Part shown: positions 8,431 through 16,926 of the stretch, piece after piece
Layout: each line of letters begins with the position of its first letter
Position numbering within the stretch: position 1 is the first letter of the stretch
NCBI GenBank assembly: GCA_018263585.1
Contig: JAANWZ010000092.1
Span: 1-34,327, forward strand
DNA: 34,327 nt
Origin: Calditrichota bacterium
GTDB lineage: Bacteria > Electryoneota > Electryoneia > Electryoneales > Electryoneaceae
Reading direction: 5' to 3'
Translations under genes and position numbers: made by a program
The notes under the pieces: generated by a model
The model's input: only the letters and a program-made list of their open reading frames with translations
What the model was told of the DNA's origin: nothing
Databases searched by the model: none

Positions 8431-8898
8431 TCACCTTGGCCCGCGCCGTCCGACCACGTGCCGGAGCATGTTCTCCGCGGTTCTGTCCACCACATCCGGG
8501 CGGTCGTAGAAGCCGGACTCGGTGCGGCGGCGGACGGTGTCGATCTCCTCGGACCCGGCGCGTGTCGCCGCGGTCTCATCGACCATCTTCCCGGCGATCC
8601 GGTCCACGGTCGCGGGGTCGTCGTAGTGACCGGACTCGATCCGTTTCCGCACCTCGGCGAGCTTGTGCGAACGGTCGGGCGGCCCGTACGCCTCGCGGTG
8701 GAGTTCGGCGAGCTCGCGGTAACGCGCGACCTCGGCCGCGTCCGCGGAGATACTGGTCCGATCGGGCTGTTTTTCGATCCCCGGCGGCTTCTCCGCATGT
8801 TTCCCGCGCTCGGTTTCCTGCCGGACACGATCCTGCCGCGCCGGTTTCGGCCCTGAGGGTCCGGGCGCATCGGGCTGGCTGATCCCGTTGAACACCAT
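8431..8898 (-). CDS. FlgM-like anti-sigma-28 factor with duplicated C-terminal motif
   Basis: Resembles FlgM, which holds the flagellar sigma-28 inactive until the hook is complete. The SISADAAEVARYRELAE segment (about 49-64) matches the FlgM middle region (serine/alanine, then helix). The usual terminal helix motif occurs twice: VRKRIESGHYDDP...VDRIAGKM and VRRRTESGFYDRP...VDRTAENM. Typical FlgM is about 90-100 residues; this is 155, with a charged, proline-rich N-terminal 45 residues. The ATG at 8898 follows GGGGAG. It lies 27 bp after fliS and ahead of a terminator, so it is probably co-transcribed from the sigma-28 promoter at 9965-9992, which would give negative feedback. Confidence 0.75.
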   Translation of the reverse strand: MVFNGISQPDAPGPSGPKPARQDRVRQETERGKHAEKPPGIEKQPDRTSISADAAEVARYRELAELHREAYGPPDRSHKLAEVRKRIESGHYDDPATVDRIAGKMVDETAATRAGSEEIDTVRRRTESGFYDRPDVVDRTAENMLRHVVGRRGPR

Positions 8899-8925
8899 CG
8901 TCCGCTCCCCGCTTCCGGGGCGTAC

Positions 8926-9333
8926 TCAGCCCTGGATGCTGGTTGACTGATTCTGCTGAGTCGTCTTCTTGCGCGCTTCCTCCCAGGCGTCAGCGAGCTC
9001 GCTCATCATCTCGATCACCGGGGTCAGCCTGTCCGGGTCGCCGAGCGCGTTCGCGGCGACGATTTCCCGGGTGAAATACTCGTAGAGCGCGCTCAGCTTG
9101 TCGGCGATCTCGCCTCCCTTTTCCGGGTTCAGCGATTTGCGCAGCTCGCTGATCAGCTCGAACGCGAGGTCGATGTTCCGCGTGCGGCTCGCGAAGTCGT
9201 TGTCCCGCATCGCCCGCGCGACTTCCTTGAGCGCCCTGACCGCCGCCTGGTAGCTGGTGACGACGAGGCCGGCCGGACTGCTCGTCGCAAACGACACGTC
9301 GTTGTACTGCGCGTACGGGTTCAACTGAGCCAT
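8926..9333 (-). CDS. fliS: flagellar export chaperone FliS
   Basis: FliS binds the C-terminus of flagellin in the cytoplasm and delivers it to the export apparatus. The N-terminus NPYAQYNDVSFATSSPAGLVVTSYQAAVRAL matches the family, which has Y..v.v.tasp..Li.mLYdgai. Four predicted helices and 135 residues are typical. The start at 9333 has GAGG upstream. It lies between the flagellin/FliD chimera and the FlgM-like gene. FliS is kept although the neighbouring flagellin lacks the C-terminal region FliS normally binds, which suggests other flagellin genes exist elsewhere. Confidence 0.88.
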   Translation of the reverse strand: MAQLNPYAQYNDVSFATSSPAGLVVTSYQAAVRALKEVARAMRDNDFASRTRNIDLAFELISELRKSLNPEKGGEIADKLSALYEYFTREIVAANALGDPDRLTPVIEMMSELADAWEEARKKTTQQNQSTSIQG

Positions 9334-9396
9334 CGCTCTAGCCTCGTTATGTTAGCAGGGTCGATCGCAACTGTCAAGACCAGGGGATGACAGCGC

Positions 9397-9915
9397 TTAT
9401 CCGAGCGACTGCGTCCAGCCCGCCTGCGACTGCGCCTGCGACACCGCCTCCTCCATCGCGAGGAACTGGCGGGTGAGCATGTCCCGCTTTTTCGCGAGCC
9501 GGCACTCGTACGCCTCTATCTGCCGCTCGATGCTCTCGATCTGGTCTCTGTACCGGTCCTTCGCGAGCTTGATCAGGCCGTCGATCGAGTCGTTGACCGC
9601 TTCCGCGAACCCGTCGAGCTGTGAGGCGACGCGTTTTCCGATGCGCACGAGCTTCTCGTCGATCACCTGGAGCGCGCCCTCGGCGGTCGCCATCAGGTTG
9701 ATGTTGTAGTTCGTGTTCCGCTCCGCCTCCTCGAGCGAGGCGATCTGCGCGCGGAACCGTTCGCTCACCGCGAGCCCGCCCGGGTCATCCCACGCGTAGT
9801 TGATGCGAAGCCCGGATGACAGACGCGTGAGCGCCGTGTCAAGCGACTTCTGCGTGTTGCTGATGTGCCGCTGGGCGGTCAGGGCGAGCACGTTGTGGTT
9901 GATGCGGGTGCTCAT
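9397..9915 (-). CDS. apparent flagellin/FliD chimeric protein
   Basis: Residues 1 to about 95 are the flagellin N-terminal D0/D1 region: MSTRINHNVLALTAQRHI start, LSSGLRIN, the segment DDPGGLAVSERFRAQI, and MATAEGALQVIDE. From about residue 97 the sequence changes to the C-terminal end of the filament cap FliD: a coiled-coil stretch ending in MLTRQFLAMEEAVSQAQSQ and a final QSLG. The flagellin C-terminus, the FliD N-terminus and the central domains of both are missing, yet the frame is intact for 172 residues. It has a full flagellin-type start: AAGGAGGTGA six bases before ATG and a sigma-28 promoter. An in-frame deletion between neighbouring fliC and fliD is the simplest origin; an assembly join or a real short filament-tip protein are alternatives. 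Confidence 0.75.
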   Translation of the reverse strand: MSTRINHNVLALTAQRHISNTQKSLDTALTRLSSGLRINYAWDDPGGLAVSERFRAQIASLEEAERNTNYNINLMATAEGALQVIDEKLVRIGKRVASQLDGFAEAVNDSIDGLIKLAKDRYRDQIESIERQIEAYECRLAKKRDMLTRQFLAMEEAVSQAQSQAGWTQSLG

Positions 9916-9964
9916 GCTTCACCTCCTTTTCCACCATCACGAAAGGAACCCCTTGCTCTCACAG

Positions 9965-9992
9965 TTATCGGAGCGGTCGGCGGATACCTTTA
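9965..9992 (-). promoter_or_regulatory. sigma-28 (FliA) promoter
   Basis: Read on the minus strand: TAAAGGTA, 12 bases, TCCGATAA, close to the FliA consensus TAAA...GCCGATAA. It lies 50 bp before the ATG of the chimeric flagellin gene and indicates late flagellar gene control. Confidence 0.7.
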
Positions 9993-10515
9993 GCGCGACT
10001 TGAGGATTCGGAGGCTCTCAGCGCCTGAGCCCGCGCCAGCAAAGGCCTGAACGCCTGTCGAACGTCTTTCGCCTGTCACAGAGCCGTGTTGATCTTCTAT
10101 GTTCGTTCGTGAGTCGCCGGCGGTGTCGTCTTGAACCCGAAGCGCCGGTTTGTTCCGGTGCGCCATTCAGTGTCATCCTGAACGCCCGCACGTCAGTTTG
10201 TGCGGGCGTGAAGGATCTACCTCATACACCTCCCACCGGTTGATGCGAATGCACGCTCGGTGGTGCTTGCTGGTAGATCCTTCACTTGCGCGGGCCTGAA
10301 ACTGAAAACGGCCCGGCCCGCTTGTTCAGGATGACACAAAGGGCGCCGCCTCAACCGATACAGACGGCGGCGCGGTTCAGGATGACACAATGTGCCGTCC
10401 ACGGTCGAGATCCTTCACGTCGCGCGGCAAACTGACGCCGCGCTTGTTCAGGATGACACTCCGCTCGGCTGGCTGTGGGCTGCGGGCTGATCGCGCTCGC
10501 GCCGGGAGAGCAGCG
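9993..10515. repeat. gene-free stretch with GTGAAGGATCTACC inverted repeats
   Basis: GTGAAGGATCTACC (10208-10221) and its exact reverse complement (10272-10285) are 50 bp apart. The flanks carry TGTCATCCTGAAC (10171-10183) and its reverse complement GTTCAGGATGACA (near 10324, 10374 and 10444). The same arrangement recurs at 20843-21066. No coding region is supported in these 523 bases. Confidence 0.8.
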
Positions 10516-11058
10516 TCAATACCCGCCGCCGAACAGTTGGAAGTCGATGAAGTCGGCGTGGTGGAAGATGATCGCCTCGCGGCTGCGTTTGAACCCGGCG
10601 CCCTCCTTCGAATGGACGGCGGCGATGTGCAGCACTTCGTCCGGCAGGTTGCGCGCCCAGCCGAGGCCGACGCTGCTGAACGGGTGGCGCAGATAGCGGC
10701 CGTGTTCGGCTTTCGCCGCCCCTTTCTCCGCGTCCGGCCTGTATTCGAGCAGCTTGCCGACGTCCGCGATCAGCGCGCCGGCGATCAGGTGATCCCGATT
10801 GAGCGCCAGCCGGTCGCCGTAATGGTCCGCGAGCAGGTCATGGATCGCGGCGGACAGTTTCGCGCACGCGCGCACGTGATCGAGGAAGCTGACATCGAGG
10901 TCCTCGATGAGCAGGCTGAACGGGATCGAGCCGAGGTCATCGGGCGCCCACCCGCCGCGGTTCATCGCATCGAGCCAGCAGGCGATCACATTTTCCCGCA
11001 GCGTGTCGTCGTGGATTTCACGGAACTCCGGCAGCAGCGCGAGCAGGCGGTGTTTCAT
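10516..11058 (-). CDS. HD-superfamily-like protein with altered HD motif
   Basis: 180 residues resembling HD-domain phosphohydrolases. Visible blocks are GALIADVGKLLEY, HPFSSVGLG, AVHSKEGAG and IIFHHADFIDFQ. The canonical HD pair that normally reads LLHDVGK is IADVGK here, so one metal-ligand His is replaced by Ala; His residues in the later blocks remain. Catalysis with a different ligand set, or a binding role, are both possible; the substrate is unknown. The ATG at 11058 follows GGGAG; 20 residues upstream of it are dropped. It diverges from pdxS across 286 bp with no strong promoter match. Confidence 0.65.
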   Translation of the reverse strand: MKHRLLALLPEFREIHDDTLRENVIACWLDAMNRGGWAPDDLGSIPFSLLIEDLDVSFLDHVRACAKLSAAIHDLLADHYGDRLALNRDHLIAGALIADVGKLLEYRPDAEKGAAKAEHGRYLRHPFSSVGLGWARNLPDEVLHIAAVHSKEGAGFKRSREAIIFHHADFIDFQLFGGGY

Positions 11059-11344
11059 CGGATCTCCCTCGCTGTACGAGAACGGGACGGGATCAGTTCG
11101 TGGATACCGGGGCGGCAACGCACACGCCGGTTGGCTTGCGCGGCAAGGTATGCGGCGGCCGTTCGCAGGCCAACCCGACTCGGAGCCGGCGTGGTTGCGC
11201 GCGCCGTCGTCTCCCGTCTCCCGCGTCCGCTCCCGGCCGGGAACTCGCGCGCGGATCTTCCTTATATTCGGGACGTGAGACGGTATGAGAGGGCTGAGCG
11301 GCAGGCGGAAACCGCGCTCGCGACACGAGTGAATGAGGGATAGA

Positions 11345-12277
11345 ATGAGCAGGGAGAACGGTCACGACAGGAAGAGCTTCGAGGTGAAGGTCGGGCTCGC
11401 GGACATGCTGCGCGGCGGTGTGATCATGGACGTGACCAACGCCGAGCAGGCGAAGATCGCGGAGGATGCCGGCGCCGCGTCGGTGATGGCGCTCGAACGT
11501 GTGCCCGCGGACATCCGCAGGGAAGGCGGCGTCGCGCGCATGAGCCGGATCGATGTGCTCGAAGAGATCATGCGCTCGGTGGAAATCCCGGTGATGGCGA
11601 AGGTGCGGATCGGGCATTTCGTCGAGGCGCAGGCGCTCGAGGCGCTCGGGGTCGATTTCATCGACGAGTCGGAGGTGCTCACGCCCGCCGATGAGGAGAA
11701 CCACATCGACAAGCACGGGTTCAGGGTGCCGTTCGTGTGCGGCTGCCGGAACCTGGGCGAGGCGCTGCGGCGGATCGGCGAGGGCGCGGCGATGATACGC
11801 ACGAAGGGCGAAGCGGGCACCGGAAACGTCGTCGAGGCCGTCCGTCACATGCGCTCCGTGGTCGGGCAGATGCGCCGCATCCAGGCGACCGACCCGGCCG
11901 AGTTGATGAAGACTGCGAAGGAGCTCGGCGCGCCGTACGAGCAGGTGTTGTACGTGCACGAGCACGGGAAGCTGCCTGTGCCGAACTTCGCCGCCGGCGG
12001 GGTCGCGACGCCTGCGGACGCGGCGATGATGATGCAGCTCGGCGCGGAGAGCGTGTTCGTCGGCTCCGGCATCTTCAAGGCGGGCGCGGACATCCGCGAC
12101 AAGGGCGAGCGTCACAAGCTGCAGGGCGCGCTCGCGGCGGCGATCGTGCGCGCAGTCACCCACTGCAACGATCCGGACGAGGTGCTCGCTGCGCAACGTG
12201 ACCAGGCCGCCGCGATGGTCGGGCTCGACGTGCGCACGATGCCCGAGGAGGAGAAGCTCGCCGGCCGGGGCTGGTAG
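11345..12277 (+). CDS. pdxS: pyridoxal 5'-phosphate synthase, lyase subunit
   Basis: Makes PLP from ribose 5-phosphate, glyceraldehyde 3-phosphate and ammonia supplied by PdxT (DXP-independent route). The TIM-barrel protein shows near-invariant motifs: [25 protein letters not shown] with one catalytic Lys, [10 protein letters not shown] with the second, and [14 protein letters not shown]. At 310 residues it is slightly long. The ATG at 11345 is preferred over one at 11333 because GAGGG lies between them. The stop codon shares its last G with the pdxT start (TAGTG), so translation is coupled. PLP also serves ArgD in this window. Confidence 0.97.
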   Translation: MSRENGHDRKSFEVKVGLADMLRGGVIMDVTNAEQAKIAEDAGAASVMALERVPADIRREGGVARMSRIDVLEEIMRSVEIPVMAKVRIGHFVEAQALEALGVDFIDESEVLTPADEENHIDKHGFRVPFVCGCRNLGEALRRIGEGAAMIRTKGEAGTGNVVEAVRHMRSVVGQMRRIQATDPAELMKTAKELGAPYEQVLYVHEHGKLPVPNFAAGGVATPADAAMMMQLGAESVFVGSGIFKAGADIRDKGERHKLQGALAAAIVRAVTHCNDPDEVLAAQRDQAAAMVGLDVRTMPEEEKLAGRGW

Positions 12278-12924
12278 TGCTCATCGGCGTGCTCGCGCTG
12301 CAGGGGGATTTCGGCACGCACGCGCAGGCGCTGCGTGAGATCGGCATCGGCGCGGTCGAAGTGCGCCGCCCCGAGCACGCCGGCTTCGTCAACCCCAATG
12401 CGCCCCGCTACGTTCAAGATCCCGGCCGCGCGCGCAGATCGTTGTGGGCGGACGGGGACGAGGAGACAGTCGAGCGTCCGGTCCCGGACGGCCTCATCCT
12501 GCCCGGCGGGGAGTCCTCGACGATCGACCTGCTCGGCCGCCGCTACGGGCTCGACTCCCTGCTCGCAGCGTACGCCGCCTCCGGTCGGATCGTGTTCGGC
12601 ACCTGCGCAGGCGCGATCTGGCTCGGCAAGGGAACCCACCACAAAGTGACCCCGCTCGCACTCGTCGATGTGGACGTGCAACGTAACGCGTACGGCCGCC
12701 AGATCGACTCGTTCATCGCGCCGGTGGAGGTGAACGGGCTGGAAGAGCCGTTCGAGGCGGTGTTCATCCGCGCGCCGAAGTTCACACGTGTCGGGCCGAA
12801 CGTGGACGTGCTCGCCGAACACGACGGCGACCCGGTGCTCGTGCGTGAGGGCAACATCTGGCTCGCCACGTTCCACCCGGAGCGCTCCCCCGACCGCCGC
12901 CTGCACCGGCTCGTGTTCGGCTGA
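12277..12924 (+). CDS. pdxT: pyridoxal 5'-phosphate synthase, glutaminase subunit
   Basis: Class I glutaminase that hydrolyses glutamine and channels ammonia to PdxS. Motifs present: IGVLALQGDF at the start, PGGESST, the nucleophile region GTCAGAIWL, and FHPE holding the catalytic His and Glu. It starts with GTG at 12277, overlapping the pdxS stop by one base. At 215 residues it is longer than the usual 185-200, because about 27 residues (roughly 29-56) are inserted between VRRPE and DGLILPGG, where the family is normally gapless. Confidence 0.95.
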   Translation: MLIGVLALQGDFGTHAQALREIGIGAVEVRRPEHAGFVNPNAPRYVQDPGRARRSLWADGDEETVERPVPDGLILPGGESSTIDLLGRRYGLDSLLAAYAASGRIVFGTCAGAIWLGKGTHHKVTPLALVDVDVQRNAYGRQIDSFIAPVEVNGLEEPFEAVFIRAPKFTRVGPNVDVLAEHDGDPVLVREGNIWLATFHPERSPDRRLHRLVFG

Positions 12925-13212
12925 GCCGCGGGGGCAAGGTGCCCCTGTGACAGCGCGCAGCGATGTCGCAGGGACGTGAGAGCGGTGCATTACCGCCGGA
13001 TCATCCGCGCGGGCAAGCCCGCAGGCTGGTACAACCTGTTCGACCACTGACGACACGGATGACACGGATGGCACGGATTCGTTTATGCCCCGCGCCTGCT
13101 TGCAGGCCGGGCTCGTGCGCGGAAATTGCTCGCTGATCGAATCCATGCCTGCGAGCAGGGATGGGCATGAACTGCGGGGACGCTGCTTGCATCCCCTCCC
13201 CGCCGGCCGCGG
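12925..13212. repeat. intergenic repeats between pdxT and argJ
   Basis: Contains a CCCTGTGACA...TGTCGCAGGG imperfect hairpin (about 12940-12973; other copies at 22437-22471, 30971-31010 and 31018-31057), three tandem ACACGGAT-like units (13052-13078), and CATGCCTGC/GCAGG palindromes around 13085-13165. No gene is visible. Confidence 0.7.
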
Positions 13213-14421
13213 TCATGTGCTGTACTCGGCGTTGATGCGGACGTACTCGTAGGAGAAATCGGCGCCCCACGCGGTCGCGCGCGCTTCGCCCTGATGCAGG
13301 TCGAGCAGCACGTAGATGTACGCAGCGCGCATCAGCGACTTCAGCTTGCGGCGCTGCACGTCCAGCGGCTGGCCGTTTTCGAGCAGTTTGATCAGGGTCT
13401 TCGAGGTGCCGATGTAGAGATCGACCTTGTCCGGGTCGTAGCGTATACCGGCGCGGCCGGCGGCGGCGACGATCCGGCCCCAGTTCGGGTCGCGCCCGAA
13501 GATCGCCGTCTTCACGAGGTTCGAGTTGGACACGGTGCGGGCGATCTTCCGCGCCGCGTTACGGTCCGGCGCGCCCTCGACGTCATACTGGATCAGTTTC
13601 GTCGCGCCCTCGCCGTCGGAGACGATCTGGCGCGCGAGCTCGGTACAGTGGCTCTTCAGCTCGGCGCGGAATGTATCATAGATCAGCCCCTTTTCGCGGA
13701 TCTGCTCGTTGCCCGCCAGCCCGTTGCACATCACCGCTACCATGTCGTTCGTCGAGGTGTCGCCGTCCACTGTGATCATGTTGAACGAGTCATCCACCGC
13801 TTCCCGGAGCGCCTCGTCGAGCAGCTCGCGGCTGATCGCGACGTCGGAGACGATGAACGCGAGCATCGTCGCCATTTCCGGGTGGATCATCCCGGAGCCC
13901 TTCGCGATCCCGCCCATGTGCACGCGCTTCCCGCCGATCCGGGTCGTGGAAAAGCTCTCCTTCGCGAACGTGTCGGTGGTGAGGATCGCGTTCGCGGCGA
14001 GCGTGCCGGCGAGCCGGAGCTCGGACAGCTTGAGCGCGCACGTCTTGATCCCGTTGACCACGTTCTCGGTGGGGAACGTGCGGCCGATGATCCCGGTGGA
14101 GGCGACGAGCACGACTTCACGGTCGATGCCGAGCGCTTCCGCGGTCGCGTCGGCCATCGCCTCCGCTCCGCGCCGGCCCTGCTCGCCGGTGCACGCGTTC
14201 GCGTTGCCGGCGTTGATCACGAACGCCTGCGCGCGGCCGGACCGGATGTGACGCCGGCTCAGCTTGATCGGCTCGGCGACGACCACGTTCTGCGTGAACA
14301 ACGCCGCCGCGCTCGCGGGAACTTCCGAGTAGATGAGCGCGATGTCGCGGCGCTTGCTCTTCACTCCGGAGTACGCCCCCCACGCCCTGAACCCGCGCAC
14401 GTCGGTGAGCGTACGCTGCAT
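13213..14421 (-). CDS. argJ: bifunctional ornithine acetyltransferase / N-acetylglutamate synthase
   Basis: Transfers acetyl from N-acetylornithine to glutamate, recycling the acetyl group in arginine synthesis. The autocleavage site is clear in KGSGMIHPEMATMLAF, where the Thr of MATML becomes the new N-terminus of the beta chain. AFVINAGNANACTG and FGRDPNWGR are family blocks. Two starts are possible. The ATG at 14475 overlaps the argC stop as ATGA but lacks a good ribosome site. The ATG at 14421 has GAGGAG three bases upstream and matches the family N-terminus, giving 402 residues; I chose 14421. With argC, argD and argB it forms the cyclic acetylated pathway. Confidence 0.94.
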   Translation of the reverse strand: MQRTLTDVRGFRAWGAYSGVKSKRRDIALIYSEVPASAAALFTQNVVVAEPIKLSRRHIRSGRAQAFVINAGNANACTGEQGRRGAEAMADATAEALGIDREVVLVASTGIIGRTFPTENVVNGIKTCALKLSELRLAGTLAANAILTTDTFAKESFSTTRIGGKRVHMGGIAKGSGMIHPEMATMLAFIVSDVAISRELLDEALREAVDDSFNMITVDGDTSTNDMVAVMCNGLAGNEQIREKGLIYDTFRAELKSHCTELARQIVSDGEGATKLIQYDVEGAPDRNAARKIARTVSNSNLVKTAIFGRDPNWGRIVAAAGRAGIRYDPDKVDLYIGTSKTLIKLLENGQPLDVQRRKLKSLMRAAYIYVLLDLHQGEARATAWGADFSYEYVRINAEYST

Positions 14422-14471
14422 CGACTCCTCTTCTTCCGACGCGGTGCGTTTCGGCCGCCTCGTCTTTTCCT

Positions 14472-15509
14472 TCATGGGTTCAACGGTCCCTGTTCGAGTC
14501 CGGCCGTCTCCGGCCACGCGAACATCAGGTTCATGTTCTGCACCGCCTGCCCGGCGGCGCCCTTCACGAGATTGTCGATCGCGGAGATCGCGAGCACGCG
14601 GTTCGTGCGCGGGTCGTACGTCGCGTACACGTCGCAGTAGTTCGAGCCGCGCACGTGTTTCACCTCAGGCGGAGCTGCGAGCACGCGCACGAACGGCTCG
14701 CCCGCGTACGCGTGCTCGTACGCCTTGCGCAGCATGTCGTGATCGAGCTCGCGCGCCGGCTCGGCGTACGCGGTGGTCAGGATCCCGCGGTCGATCGGGA
14801 GCAGGTGGGGCGTGAACAGCACTTCGACGCCACCGCCGGCGGCGGCGGTGAGCGCCTGCTCGATCTCCGGCGTGTGACGGTGCGCGAGCAGGCCGTACGC
14901 CTTGAAGTTCCCGAACAGCTCCGGGAAATGGGTCGTCTCCTTCGCCTTCGCGCCGGCGCCGGTGACGCCCGACTTCGAGTCGGCGACGATCCCGCGCGGG
15001 CGGATCAATCCCTCCCGCAGCAGCGGCGCGAGCGCGAGGATCGCGCCGGTCGGATAGCAGCCGGGGTTCGCGACGAGACGCGCGTCGCGGATCCGGTCAC
15101 GGTACAGCTCGGGCAGCCCGAACACGGCGTCCGCGAGCCGGTCCGGAGCGACGTGTGTCGTTTCGTACCAGCGCTCGTACACACTGCGCTCGCGGAGGCG
15201 GAAGTCGCCGGACAGGTCGATGATCCGGTACGGTTCCGTCCCATGATCGCGCACGAACCCCATCGAGACGCGGTGCGGGAGCGCGAGGAACACGAGATCG
15301 GGCGCGAGCCGGCCCAGCTCGGCGAGCGGGATCAACCGCCGGTCCTCGATCCCGCGCAGCGCCGGGTGGACGTCGCTGAACGGTTCGCCCGCGCGACTCT
15401 CGGATGTGATCGCGATCAACTCGACGTGCGGGTGCGACACGAGCAGGCGCACGAGCTCGCTGCCCGTGTACCCGGTCGCCCCGACAATCGCGATGCGTGC
15501 TCTCTCCAT
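14472..15509 (-). CDS. argC: N-acetyl-gamma-glutamyl-phosphate reductase
   Basis: NADPH-dependent reduction of N-acetylglutamyl phosphate to the semialdehyde, third step of arginine synthesis. The Rossmann loop IVGATGYTGSELVRLL is at the N-terminus, the catalytic Cys is in NPGCYPT, and SGVTGAGAKAKE and HRHTPEIEQ are conserved blocks. Length is 345 residues, as expected. It follows argD after a 202-bp gap filled with repeats and touches argJ downstream. Confidence 0.97.
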   Translation of the reverse strand: MERARIAIVGATGYTGSELVRLLVSHPHVELIAITSESRAGEPFSDVHPALRGIEDRRLIPLAELGRLAPDLVFLALPHRVSMGFVRDHGTEPYRIIDLSGDFRLRERSVYERWYETTHVAPDRLADAVFGLPELYRDRIRDARLVANPGCYPTGAILALAPLLREGLIRPRGIVADSKSGVTGAGAKAKETTHFPELFGNFKAYGLLAHRHTPEIEQALTAAAGGGVEVLFTPHLLPIDRGILTTAYAEPARELDHDMLRKAYEHAYAGEPFVRVLAAPPEVKHVRGSNYCDVYATYDPRTNRVLAISAIDNLVKGAAGQAVQNMNLMFAWPETAGLEQGPLNP

Positions 15510-15711
15510 GGTCGGTTGCTTGTCGTCGTGGGTCTTGGTCCTGGGTCAGACCGTTTCCGAATCACCCACGGTAAAGTATTCCCGCGGGGACGCGCCGCAG
15601 GCCGTCACCGCGGCTCGTGCACCGGTGCATGAGAGCGACAGGCCCGTGGTTGCTTGCAACCGCGGCTGATCAACCGGTCTGTGAAACCCGGGCGAGCCCC
15701 GGGCCACCCAG
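15510..15711. repeat. composite repeats splitting argD from argC
   Basis: The CCCGCGGGGACG...CACCGCGGCT module (15581-15614), a GGTTGCTTGCAACC palindrome (15650-15663), and the GTGAAACCCGG...CCCCGGGCCACCC module (15680-15709). It sits inside an otherwise tight operon; no promoter or gene is apparent. Confidence 0.75.
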
Positions 15712-16926
15712 TCAGTCGGCCTGCTCCGCCTCCGCCTTCCCGAGCACATCGAGGAAGACATCGAGCGCGCGGTCGAGGTCCTCGCGCGAGATCACGAGCG
15801 GCGGGAGGAAGCGGATCACCGTGTCCTGCGTGCAGTTCGCGAGTACGCCCCGTTCGAGCAGGTCTAAGACGAGCTGCTTTCCTTCGAACGCGAGCTCGAC
15901 TCCGGCCATCAACCCGCGCCCGCGCACCTCCCTGATCGCGGAGTGTTGATCCATCGCGCCGCGCAGCCGCTCGAACAGGTGCGCGCCGAGCTCGGCGGCG
16001 CGCGCGGGCAGGTCCTGTTCGACGACGATCCGCACCGCCGCGTCGGCGGCGGCGCACGCGACCGGGTTTCCGCCGAACGTCGTCCCGTGGTCCCCGGGCG
16101 CGAATGTATCCGCCGCCTCCCCGCGCACGAGCACCGCGCCGATCGGCATCCCGCCCCCGAGGGCCTTCGCGGTGGTGACGATGTCCGGCTCGATCCCCGC
16201 GTGCTCGTACGCGTAGAACCGGCCGGTGCGCCCGATTCCGCACTGGATCTCGTCCGCGATCAGCAGCGCGCCGTGTTCGTCGCAGAGTCGGCGCGCCGCG
16301 CGCAGGTAGTCGTCGGAGAGCGGCCGGATTCCGCCCTCGCCCTGCACCGCTTCGAGGATCACGGCGACGGTGTTGTCATCGACCGCCGCCGCGAGCGCGT
16401 CCGTGTCGTCGAACGGCGCGCGCGCGAACCCGGGCAGCAGCGGCTCGAACGGCGCACGCTGCTTCTCGCTGTGCGTGGAGAGCGCGCCCATGCTGCGGCC
16501 GTGAAAGCAACCGTCGAGCGAAATGATGCTGCCGCTGCGGCCGTGGTCTTTCGCGTGCTTGCGCGCGAGCTTGAACGCGCCTTCGACCGCCTCCGTGCCG
16601 CTGTTCGTGAAGAACACGCGCTCCATCCCGGCAGCCTCGGTCAGCCGTTTCGCGAGCCGGCTCTGCGGTTCGGTGTAGTACAGGTTCGACGAGTGCATCA
16701 ACAGGCCGGCCTGGCGGCGGATCGCCTCGACTACATCCGGGTGGCAGTGGCCGACGCTGTTCACACCGATCCCGGCGAGCGCGTCGATGTACTCGCGCCC
16801 GCGGTCGTCGAGCACACGCGCGCCCGAGCCCTTCACGATCGTGATCGGATAGCGCTTGTAGAGCTGCAGGTGATGCTTCCTTTCCAGCTCGCTCGCGGTG
16901 GACTGCTCAGTGGTCGTCGCGTTCAT
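15712..16926 (-). CDS. argD: acetylornithine aminotransferase
   Basis: PLP-dependent class III aminotransferase that converts N-acetylglutamate semialdehyde to N-acetylornithine. Motifs: NSGTEAVEGAFKLAR, FHGRSMGALS, LIADEIQCGIGRTG (PLP Asp), and the Schiff-base Lys in TTAKALGGGMPIG. The 404 residues fit the family. Its start overlaps the argB 3' end by 20 bases, so the two are translationally linked. Some ArgD proteins also act on succinyl-diaminopimelate, which could connect to dapF; the sequence alone does not show this. Confidence 0.95.
   Translation of the reverse strand: MNATTTEQSTASELERKHHLQLYKRYPITIVKGSGARVLDDRGREYIDALAGIGVNSVGHCHPDVVEAIRRQAGLLMHSSNLYYTEPQSRLAKRLTEAAGMERVFFTNSGTEAVEGAFKLARKHAKDHGRSGSIISLDGCFHGRSMGALSTHSEKQRAPFEPLLPGFARAPFDDTDALAAAVDDNTVAVILEAVQGEGGIRPLSDDYLRAARRLCDEHGALLIADEIQCGIGRTGRFYAYEHAGIEPDIVTTAKALGGGMPIGAVLVRGEAADTFAPGDHGTTFGGNPVACAAADAAVRIVVEQDLPARAAELGAHLFERLRGAMDQHSAIREVRGRGLMAGVELAFEGKQLVLDLLERGVLANCTQDTVIRFLPPLVISREDLDRALDVFLDVLGKAEAEQAD

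Noticed and set aside
10390-11343. 317-residue plus-strand frame across the HD-type gene
   Set aside because: It begins in repeats and runs antisense to a gene with a good ribosome site and conserved blocks.
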